From: Moringa oleifera
Taxonomy: Eukaryota; Streptophyta; Magnoliopsida; Brassicales; Moringaceae
Direction: 5' to 3'
Length of the DNA stretch: 64,000 nucleotides
NCBI GenBank assembly: GCA_021397835.1
Contig: JAJFZO010000609.1
Coordinates: 13,580,001 to 13,644,000, forward strand
The notes under the pieces are model-generated. The model saw nothing but the letters and a program-made list of their open reading frames with translations, was not told the origin of the DNA and searched no databases. Shown here one piece after another: positions 12,094 through 20,810 of the stretch; within the stretch, counting starts at the first letter, position 1, and each line of letters opens with the position of its first letter. A program made the position numbers and the translations under genes.

Positions 12094-14163
12094 TTAATGG
12101 AGCGGCAACCGTAACATTAAGCCTCCTGAGCCACACCGAATGGAAACCCATACAAATAAGATCAAACGACTTAGATGGCCGGTTGATGAGAAAATGCCGT
12201 TGCACTTGAATCACCAGTCTTTGTTTCTCCCAGCATTCCTCCTTAGAAATTCCTTTCAAAATTGTGTTGATCTCCGGGATGCTTGAGATCTGGATTTGAA
12301 CCGAGAATTGGCTCCAATCGATCACGTCGCTAAACGGCAGGACGTAATTGTTGGAAATCATCACCGGAATACAGCCTGCATATATGGACTCAACGACCTA
12401 GGGCTTGCAACTTCGTACTCAATTGGACACAAGCAAAACTTGCTTCGGCTCATCAGCTCCGTGTAATTTAGGGTTTCGGGGAGGTACGCGAATTTCTTCG
12501 TCTTTTCCCTTCCAATGATCGACTAGTAATTTTCTCACGTCTCTGTGTTGGCCGCCAGCGAAGAAGGCAAGGATGGAACGGTTGTCATTAGAGGCTTGTT
12601 CAAGTTGTGGAGGGCCTAATTCTCTGAATTTGAGGCAACGACACGTCTCTGACTGGTCGGAACCCTTCTGATGAGATAGCATTTCAAAGAACTCTAATGA
12701 AGTGCTTGTAGAAATTAGGGTTTGCAGCCGAGACATCCGGTGCCTGAGAGATCATGCATGTAAGCGCACGCGTTAGATTACATAATTAACAATTAGGAAA
12801 TGAAAATGGCATTTACATCCAGTCGTGGCAAGAAACTAGAAAATGATCGGCTGCACTACTTCCATTCCAGTAAGGGTATTTGTTAGACACGACGCCGATG
12901 TAGTCCTTGAGGATGTTCTGCAAGCGAAGGCGAGTGTAGTCGGTGTAAGGTCTGTAGACGTATTGAACTATGTTGACGATGCTAACGGCCGGGGATGAAG
13001 AATGCTAGGGCTTCGTCAGGATGTTTAACTAGGAAAGGGCAAATTCCACTGTTCAATTCATCTATGAATTGCCCTTCGCTGGAATAAATGTTGTTCATCG
13101 GCCCTTTGTGAAAAATGGGTGGCTCTCCTTCCTTGTATGGCCAAACCCTAAACAGCTTCTCCATCTCTATATGGCTCCTGTTGGAAATTCAGATCGAAAC
13201 GAATGCATGAGAAACGTTTCGCGTGGAATTAAATATGGAGGCATGTAGGGAAGGACTAAGTGAATTGAAAGTCTGGTTTTCCAAGTAAATGCTTAATGGG
13301 GGACCACGTAAAGGTCAATTTTCTAGGAAAAGTTACAGAAGAATCTAGAGGAAGTGACAGATAAATAGGTATAGAGAGGATGCTTTGGTTTTCATGGCAG
13401 CTAAGTACAACAGAAGTCATGGCTGCTGCAATCCTTTGTTGAGAATCAGAGCTAAGAGTTTATTAGTTTAGCAGAGAAAAAGGCAACGAACTCATTGACT
13501 TTGGACCGACTGATGAATGAAACCTTGGGCTATATACATTCCGATTAGTTTCATGTTTATCAATTCACTAAGTATTATATAATTTTGATATACAAACAAA
13601 GAAAGAATTAATTAATTAATTATTTTGACAACGTAACAAGCAGCATATGATCGATATATTAATTATTTATATTACAAACGATCTTTTTATACTGTGAAGA
13701 TTGTTACATGATTTGCTCGATCCTGCAGCTTAGGACTCAAAAGGGTATTGCGGCTCTTGCTATGGCTAACCCTTCTTCCATAATCTCCAACTGGCTTTTC
13801 TTTTGCGCCCGAAAGAGGCGTAGTTTTTGGATCTCACTCTGGTACCGGCACTGGTTTCATTAAAAGAATCTAAAGAAGAAGCTTCTTGGGACTCTTCGGA
13901 GATCTTTTTGTAATAAAGAGAAAGCCGGAGGAGTATGTGAAGAAAGGGTAGTGAGAGAGGCCGAAGGGTATGTAAAGAAAGGGTAGTGACGGGTAAGGGA
14001 AGAGACTAAGGGAACGAGGAAGATTGATGGGTGTAGGAACAGTGGAATTGTGAAAGAGAATGGAGCCGTGAAGATTTTTCAAAATGGCGAGTTCTTTTCT
14101 TGTGATCATGGGTTTATACGACTTAGGGGAGGCGGCCGGAATTGTGAAAGAGAATGCAGCCAT
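12094..14163 (-). pseudogene. GT47 exostosin-family glycosyltransferase, copy GT47-B (broken)
   Basis: This is the unit-1 counterpart of the intact gene at 25469-27681. The start region lies near 14163 and the ancestral stop at 12094-12096. Breaks seen against the intact copy include loss of most of exon 2 and part of intron 1 around 13749, leaving only about 60 bases of the exon, and a small insertion with frameshift near 12990 in exon 3. Exon 4 has a deletion of about 8 bases near 12485, a one-base loss near 12398 and a one-base insertion near 12112. The encoded exostosin pieces, such as the [16 protein letters not shown] segment at 13164-12990, remain recognisable. No single product of useful length can be read. 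Confidence 0.88.
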
Positions 14164-15074
14164 GAAGAGTTTTCAAAATGTTGGGTTCTTTTCTTGTGAT
14201 CAATGGTTTATCCGAGTTAGGGGAGTTCGGAGTGATCAATGAAACTTGTTTTTGGTATGAAGATGGTTATATATATTTGTAAGAAGATAGGTTCTTTATT
14301 AAAGAGAACACATAGGGCTAATATATGCTAGTAATTAGGACAGGATTACTTTTATCTTATATATTGGATTGTTACATTGCAAAACTCGGTTAAGTATCAT
14401 ATTAGGGAGCATATTGGACCTAACATACTTTAACAAATTCAGTTTGTTTGGTAAGGGCTGCTTTTCCTTTATATATTGAATCATTACAATATCACTAGCT
14501 AATGTGGGAATATAATTCTGTCTCCTTAATTCCCTTCCTCCTTCTAATATAATATGCATGATTATTGCAGAATGGAATGGCTTTATTATGCTTTTTGATT
14601 TTGGACTTTAGGGGCATCAATGTTAAGAACTAGGTGGTTTGAGAATTTTCATAATCAGTGAAAAGTAAATAAAAATAATAATAATAATTTGTGGATATTA
14701 TATGTGCTCAATTTTTTTAACAAAATAAATGATGACACAATTTAATAAAATAAATAATTTTTATTTTTTATATTAACATAATCCATTATTTTATTTTCTT
14801 ATAAATTAACATTAAACATCAATCATATCAACATAAAATCTTAATCCAAAAAATACTTTTCCTCTATTAAAGGTTCTTAGCTTTCAACTCATATCTGTCT
14901 TGTCTATTCTTCTAACTGATCGAATCAGATTAATGGAAACAATATGTATGTGTATATATATGTTTTACCACAGAGAGTTTTAGTTTCTAGGAAGAAACAA
15001 TATTCTTTTCATATTATATGTTGACCAAGAATCGTCATTTAAATGCACAAAACAAATCTGTAAACATGGTACGG
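14164..15074. other. Intergenic DNA up to the duplication junction
   Basis: AT-rich DNA upstream of the GT47-B pseudogene with no gene found. Near 14590-14870 it resembles 27840-28600 only loosely. From about 14900 to 15045 it clearly matches 28640-28780, sharing for example atgttgaccaagaatc. The similarity ends at about 15045-15070, where ACR-like sequence starts. This is the tandem-duplication junction. Confidence 0.6.
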
Positions 15075-15362
15075 TAATATGCAAGCTAAACCAGAAGAAC
15101 TTTGGATTCATACATATGTATGTATGTAGGCCATTGGTACAACAAGGGAGATCCCGTACCCGACCAAGGCTAAGACCTTTGCCAACGATGTGAACATGGA
15201 ACCTTTGCCGCCATCATCACCACCGTCACGATCGTCAACATCATCGTCCTCCGGTCATCATGATGATGACGATGAGCACCCCAGCCTGAGCGAGCACCCC
15301 GTTATAGAGATGACCGGCACAGACCGTCCGGGCCTCTTCTCCGAGATATCAGCAGCCCTAGC
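15075..15362 (+). pseudogene. Partial second copy of ACR, left piece
   Basis: This aligns with 1245-1532: the end of ACR intron 4, its acceptor, and the first part of exon 5 up to the ACT2 core GTDRPGLFSEISAAL. The frame is still open here. Exons 1-4 are not present because the duplicated segment starts inside the gene. The piece stops at the copia insertion at 15363 and its continuation is at 20414. It cannot make a functional four-ACT protein. Confidence 0.88.
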
Positions 15363-15874
15363 TGTTGAGTATGTGTGGAGACTTATCCACAAAAGGGTTT
15401 ATATTTATCTGAAAAGATATATATTTATCTGAGATGGCATATACTTATCTGAAAGGATATATATGCTTATCTGAAAAGAAATATACTCATCCAAAGAGTA
15501 TATACTCATCAAAAAGGATATCTTGAGATTCTCACACATCTATCTTTTGGGCCTTGGGCTCTACTATATAAAGGGGGGACTTCTACCCATGTAAACACCA
15601 CAACAGAGAGAGTGAGTAAGAGTCCTAGGGTTTTATTCCAGTAGAGTGAGGGCTAGAAAAACGGTTATCTCTCTTGTAATCTATTTTTCATAGTGAAAGG
15701 GTTTCCTGCAGTGGCTGCAAAGTGGATGTAACTCTCAATTGAGGGTGAACCACTATAAATCTTGTGTTCTTGTGGTTGTTTACTTTCTTCTTGCTTTTAT
15801 TATTGTTGCTTTCAGGTTATAGGGATTTGATATTTGATCCATCAACTAAGGATCTGGTTGTCAAATTCCCAACA
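15363..15874 (+). repeat. 5' LTR of the copia element
   Basis: 512 bp, starting TG and ending CA as LTRs do. A TATA box (TATATAAA) is at 15565-15572, giving a likely U3/R boundary some 25-35 bases downstream. U3 contains four to six imperfect copies of a roughly 20-bp motif like tttatctgaaaagatatata between about 15403 and 15530. Confidence 0.95.
15565..15572 (+). promoter_or_regulatory. TATA box of the copia LTR promoter
   Basis: TATATAAA followed by a G-run in the 5' LTR. The same sequence occurs in the 3' LTR at 20104-20111. It is the expected core promoter for the element's genomic RNA. The 3' LTR copy could drive outward transcription into the ACR remnant at 20414. Confidence 0.7.
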
Positions 15875-15876
15875 AC

Positions 15877-15888
15877 TGGTATCAGAGC
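15877..15888 (+). other. Primer-binding site (initiator methionine tRNA)
   Basis: TGGTATCAGAGC lies two bases inside the 5' LTR end. It is the standard copia primer-binding site complementary to the 3' end of plant initiator tRNA-Met. Confidence 0.92.
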
Positions 15889-15911
15889 TTCGGGTTTTGA
15901 GATTGAAAGCA

Positions 15912-18900
15912 ATGGGTAGCGAAGAAAACTCATCACATGGGATCATCAAGTTCGATGGTACAGATTATGCCTTCTGGAGAATGCAAATCGAGGATTATCT
16001 GTATGGGAAAAAGCTGCATGAACCACTTTTGGGTCAAAAACCTGAAAAGATTTCAGAAAGCGATTGGAATCTCCTTGATCGACAGGTGCTGGGAGTTATT
16101 CGGCTGACACTGTCAAAGAACGTTGCTCACAACGTGGCGAAGGAGAAAACAACTGCAAGTCTGATGAAGGTGCTATCTGACATGTATGAAAAACCTTCAG
16201 CAAACAACAAGGTTTTTCTCATGAAGAAGCTATTCCACTTGAAAATGGGTGAAGGTAATTCTGTGGCAACTCATCTTAATGAGTTTAATACAATAGTTAA
16301 TCAGTTATCTTCTGTTGAGATTGACTTTGATGATGAGGTACGTGCCTTGATACTATTGGCATCGTTGCCAAATAGTTGGGAGCCCATGAGAGCAGCGATG
16401 AGCAATTCTGTTGGGAGTTCAAAATTGAACTTCAATGATGTTCGTGATCGAGTTCTTGCAGAAGAGATTCGGAGGATCGATTCAGGTGAAATATCAGTTG
16501 CAAATTCTGCCCTAAATGTTGAAAACAGGGGAAGAGAAAGTGACAGAAACTCTGATCGCAATAAGGGCAAATCTAAGTCAAGGAATGGAAGAAGCAAATC
16601 TAGATCTGGAAGAAATCTGGAATGCTGGAACTGTAAGAAAAAGGGCCACATGAAGAAAGACTGTCGCTTACTGAAGAAAAAAGGTGAGCATAAAGATGAC
16701 ACTGCAAATGCTGTAACAGATGAGGTAGATGATGCTTTACTCTTGGCTATTGATAATCCTCTTGAGTCTTGGGTTTTAGATTCTGGGGCATCTTTTCATA
16801 CCACTGCATATGGCAAAATAATAGAAAATTATGTTGCTGGAAATTTTGGGAAGGTTTATCTTGCTGATGGAGAACCTTTGAATATTATTGGTATGGGTGA
16901 TGTTAAATTGAAGATGCCAAATGGGAATATCTGGAAGATTCAAAAGGTGAGACATGTGCCAAAGTTGATGAGAAATCTAATTTCTGTTGGACAGCTTGAT
17001 AGTGAAGGGCATAGGGTGACTTTCAATGATAATGCTTGGAAAGTTACCAAAGGTGCCATGGTTGTTGCTCAAGGAAGCAAAACTGGAACTCTCTATATGA
17101 CTTCAAGTTGCAAGGATACAGTGGCTGCTGTTGACACTGGTATGAACTCTGACTTATGGCATTGCAGACTTGGGCATATGAGTGAAAAGGGAATGAAGGT
17201 CATGGTGGCAAATGGTAATTTGCCGGATTTAAAATCTGTAGAGCACAAGTTGTGTGAAAGCTGCATCCTTGGCAAACAGAAAAGGGTCAGCTTCTCCAAA
17301 GCAGGAAAGCAGTTGAAGCAGCAAAAACTAGAGTTAGTTCATACAGATGTATGGGGGCCTTCGACTGTGACGTCTCTTGGGGGATCTAGCTACTATGTGA
17401 CTTTCATTGATGACTCAACCAGAAAGGTATGGATTTATTTTCTAAAGAATAAATCTGATGTATTTGATGCTTTCAGGAAATGGAAAGCCATGGTTGAGAA
17501 TGAAATTAATCTTAAAGTTAAGTGTTTGAGATCTGATAATGGTGGAGAATACATTGATGGGGATTTCAAACAGTTTTGTGCTGACAATGGGATCAAGATG
17601 GAGAAGACTACTCCAGGTACACCTCAGCAAAATGGTGTTGCAGAAAGGATGAACAGAACACTGAATGAGCGTGCAAAGAGCATGAGAATGCATGCAGGGT
17701 TGCCCAAGGCATTTTGGGCAGATGCAGTTAACACTGCAGCCTATTTAATCAATAGGGGCCCTTCAGTTCCTTTGGATTGCAGAATACCCGAGGAGGTTTG
17801 GAGTGGCAAAAAGGTAAATTTGTCTTTTCTAAGAATATTTGGTTGCCTGTCATATATCCATATTGATGCTGCTGCTAGAGACAAACTTGATCCTAAATCA
17901 AAAAAATGTTTTTTCATTGGATATGGTGACAATGAGTTTGGTTATCGTTTCTGGGATAGCCAAAACAGGAAGATCATTAGGAGCAGGGATGTAATCTTCA
18001 ATGAGCAAGTTCTGTACAAGGATAGTTTGGGCAAGAGTTCAGAAGTAACAGATTCTGAGACAAAAAGGCCTGAAGTGATCCACTTGAGAGACATTCCAGT
18101 GAATCAGTTGCAACAGAATACTGAAGAAGTTGAAGATGACATTGCTGAGCAAAATCAGGAAAGTATGGCTCCAGAGGTAAATCCAACCACTCCTGTGACA
18201 GAAGTGAGAAGATTTTCCAGAACTGTGAGACCACCCCAGAGATTTTCACCATCTCTGAACTACATCTTGTTGACTGATAGGGGTGAACCAGAGAGTTTTG
18301 ATGAAGCTTTGCAGGGTGATGAATCAATCAAGTAGGAGTTAGCCATGAAAGATGAGATGAATTCTCTCATGAGTAATCAAACATGGGAGTTGGCAGAACT
18401 ACCACATGGAAAAAGGGCCTTGCAGAACAAATGGGTTTACCGGATAAAAGAAGAACATGATGGCAATAAGCGGTATAAAGCAAGGTTAGTAGTTAAAGGC
18501 TTTCAACAAAAGGAAGGTATTGACTACACAGAGATTTTCTCCCCAGTGGTTAAGTTGACTACAATCAGAATAGTGCTTGGGTTAGTGGCTCAGGAAGATT
18601 TGCATTTGTAGCAAATGGATGTAAAAACTGCTTTTCTTCATGGTGACTTGGAGGAAGAAATTTACATGAAACAGCCACAAGGATTTGAAGTCAAAGGTAA
18701 GGAGAAAATGGTATGCAAACTTATGAAAAGTTTGTATGGGTTAAAACAAGCTCCAAGACAGTGGTACAAGAAGTTTGACAACTTTATGGATGACAATGGT
18801 TTCTTAAGATGCCAGGCAGACCATTGTTGTTATGTTAAGAGGTATGATAACTCTTACATTATATTACTGCTGTATGTTGATGATATGTTAATTGCTGGAG

Positions 18901-19832
18901 CTAATTTGCATGAGATAGAGAAATTAAAGAGTAAGCTTTCAAAGAAGTTTGCTATGAAGGATTTGGGTTCCGCCAAACAAATCCTTGGGATGAGAATCAC
19001 CAGGGAAAAGGGAATTCTCAAGCTATCTCAGGAGAAATACATCAACAAAGTGCTTGCTAGATTCAGAATGGATGGTGCCAAACCAGTGAGTACACCTTTG
19101 GCTAGTCATTTCAGACTATCCAAGAGTCAGTCTCCCTCAACTGATGATGAAATTGCATATATGGGCAAGGTGCCTTATGCTTCTGCTATTGGGAGTCTAA
19201 TGTATGCCACAGTATGTACAAGACCAGACATAGCACATGCAGTGGGAGTTGTTAGCAGGTATATGAGCAATCCAGGAAAGCAACACTGGGAAGCAGTTAA
19301 ATGGATCTTCAGGTATTTGAAGAGCACTGTAGACTTCGCTTTATACTTCAGAAAAACAGATATGGGCTTGCATGGTTATGTTGATGCTGATATGGTTGGT
19401 GATATTGACAGCAGAAAAAGTACTACAGGGTATGTTTATACATTGGGTGGTACTGCAATCAGTTGGATGTCTAAACTACAAAAGATAGTTGCACTTTCGA
19501 CCACAGAGGCTGAATATGTTGCTCTTACAGAAGCAAGCAAGGAGATGATATGGTTGTTATCTTTCCTAAATGAACTGGGGCACAAGTTTGAAAAAGGTAT
19601 GTTGCATTGTGACAGCCAGAGTGCCATTCACTTGGCAAAGAACCCTATGTATCATGCTAGAACGAAGCATATACAAGTCAGATATCACTTCATAAGATCA
19701 GCTTTGGAAGATGGTGTCTTGTCACTCGAAAAGATACAAGGAAGTCAGAATCCAGCTGATATGCTAACCAAGGTTGTTACAATCGAGAAACTGAAGTTGT
19801 GTACAACTTCAGTGGGGCTTCTCAGCTGCTGA
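15912..19832 (+). pseudogene. Copia Gag-Pol polyprotein with two in-frame amber stops
   Basis: One frame runs from the ATG at 15912 to a terminal stop at 19830-19832, 1,306 codons, interrupted only by TAG at 18333-18335 and at 18609-18611. Domains in order: Gag with CCHC zinc knuckle (16623-16664), aspartic protease with DSGA (16779-16790), integrase zinc region (about 17155-17275) and DDE core (Asp at 17346 and 17535, Glu at 17643, the last two 36 codons apart, i.e. D35E). Reverse transcriptase has YVDD at 18873-18884, and RNase H lies at about 19380-19640. The first stop lies between integrase and reverse transcriptase; the second lies in the N-terminal part of reverse transcriptase. There is no frameshift. 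Without suppression no reverse transcriptase would be made. It resembles the tobacco Tnt1-94 polyprotein. Confidence 0.93.
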
Positions 19833-19890
19833 TTGGGAAGTCATGGCCATTGCAGGTGGAAGAAACAATTGAGATAATGAATTAGTCTCC

Positions 19891-19901
19891 AAGTGGGAGA
19901 T
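19891..19901 (+). other. Polypurine tract
   Basis: The purine-rich stretch AAGTGGGAGA lies directly before the 3' LTR start at 19902. It is the expected plus-strand primer site of the element. Confidence 0.8.
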
Positions 19902-20413
19902 TGTTGAGTATGTGTGGAGACTTATCCACAAAAGGGTTTATATTTATCTGAAAAGATATATATTTATCTGAGATGGCATATACTTATCTGAAAGGATATA
20001 TATGCTTATCTGAAAAGAAATATACTCATCCAAAGAGTATATACTCATCAAAAAGGATATCTTGAGATTCTCACACATCTATCTTTTGGGCCTTGGGCTC
20101 TACTATATAAAGGGGGGACTTCTACCCATGTAAACACCACAACAGAGAGAGTGAGTAAGAGTCCTAGGGTTTTATTCCAGTAGAGTGAGGGCTAGAAAAA
20201 CGGTTATCTCTCTTGTAATCTATTTTTCATAGTGAAAGGGTTTCCTGCAGTGGCTGCAAAGTGGATGTAACTCTCAATTGAGGGTGAACCACTATAAATC
20301 TTGTGTTCTTGTGGTTGTTTACTTTCTTCTTGCTTTTATTATTGTTGCTTTCAGGTTATAGGGATTTGATATTTGATCCATCAACTAAGGATCTGATTGT
20401 CAAATTCCCAACA
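19902..20413 (+). repeat. 3' LTR of the copia element
   Basis: 512 bp, colinear with the 5' LTR without gaps. The only difference found by eye is A at 20396 in place of G at 15857. Confidence 0.95.
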
Positions 20414-20500
20414 CTAGCTGACTTCCACTGCAACATCGTCGAAGCCTACGCGCGGAACCACAATGCTTGCCTTGCCTGTGTCGCCTACATCTCCCATCAA
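20414..20500 (+). pseudogene. Partial second copy of ACR, right piece
   Basis: After the target duplication this continues the ACT2 region of ACR (HNACLACVAYIS is readable), matching about 1528-1611. It then stops abruptly. After about 19 unrelated bases (20501-20519), sequence equivalent to 3134 onward of unit 1 follows. About 1.5 kb covering ACT3, ACT4 and the ACR stop has therefore been lost. This deletion is separate from the retrotransposon insertion. Confidence 0.85.
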
Positions 20501-20810
20501 GTTTTGTCTATGTCCTAGCGCACTGTTCCCTTTAATGCATAACTTCGAATCATCTTTCGTGTCTGAGGCTAAAGTGAATGATAACCAACAAGTTTTAGTC
20601 TCATACTGTTGCCTAATGCCAAGTACAGCTGCATAAGTTCCATGTCTCTGTTGCCTCTCAGCTGACATATTGGTTCATTACTTATAATAAGCTCACAAGG
20701 CAAAGCACATACTAGTTTTTCTCTTGTACTGCTAGCACAACCCACATATGTACATATATAAAAAGCTGCTATACCAAAGAAACATATATTTAAAGTGCAT
20801 GACCGCAGGT

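Larger units (their letters stand above)
1245..15050. repeat. Tandem segmental duplication, unit 1 (about 13.8 kb)
   Basis: Unit 1 runs from the intron before ACR exon 5 to downstream of the GT47-B pseudogene. Matching blocks in unit 2, in the same order and orientation, are: ACR 1245-1611 with 15075-15362 plus 20414-20500; 3134-7087 with 20521-24530; 7848-8460 with 24557-25170; 11855-14230 with about 25220-27745; and 14900-15045 with 28640-28780. Left and right limits are approximate because they were found by eye. Unit 1 keeps ACR and GT47-A intact and carries a broken GT47-B. Confidence 0.85.
15363..20413 (+). mobile_element. Full-length Ty1/copia LTR retrotransposon, Tnt1-94-like
   Basis: The element is 5,051 bp, with two 512-bp LTRs beginning TGTTGAG and ending CCCAACA, a primer-binding site for initiator Met-tRNA at 15877-15888, a polypurine tract just before the 3' LTR, and a perfect 5-bp target duplication CTAGC at 15358-15362 and 20414-20418. 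The order Gag, protease, integrase, reverse transcriptase, RNase H identifies it as copia. It inserted in the sense direction into exon 5 of the partial ACR copy. By eye the LTRs differ at one site only (G at 15857, A at 20396), so the insertion is recent. Two stop codons inside the polyprotein mean this copy is probably not autonomous. Confidence 0.96.

Noticed and set aside
16301..16702. 133-codon minus-strand open frame within the copia Gag region
   Set aside because: Shadow of the Gag frame; the sense strand has the CCHC knuckle at the same place.
18609..18617. TAG followed by CAA resembling the tobamovirus-type readthrough context
   Set aside because: The following bases do not fit the CARYYA consensus, and the other TAG at 18333 is followed by GAG; no support for programmed readthrough.
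15363..20413. Possibility that the element is an endogenous virus
   Set aside because: LTRs, tRNA-Met primer site, 5-bp target duplication and the integrase-before-reverse-transcriptase order identify a copia retrotransposon; there is no envelope, movement or coat gene.
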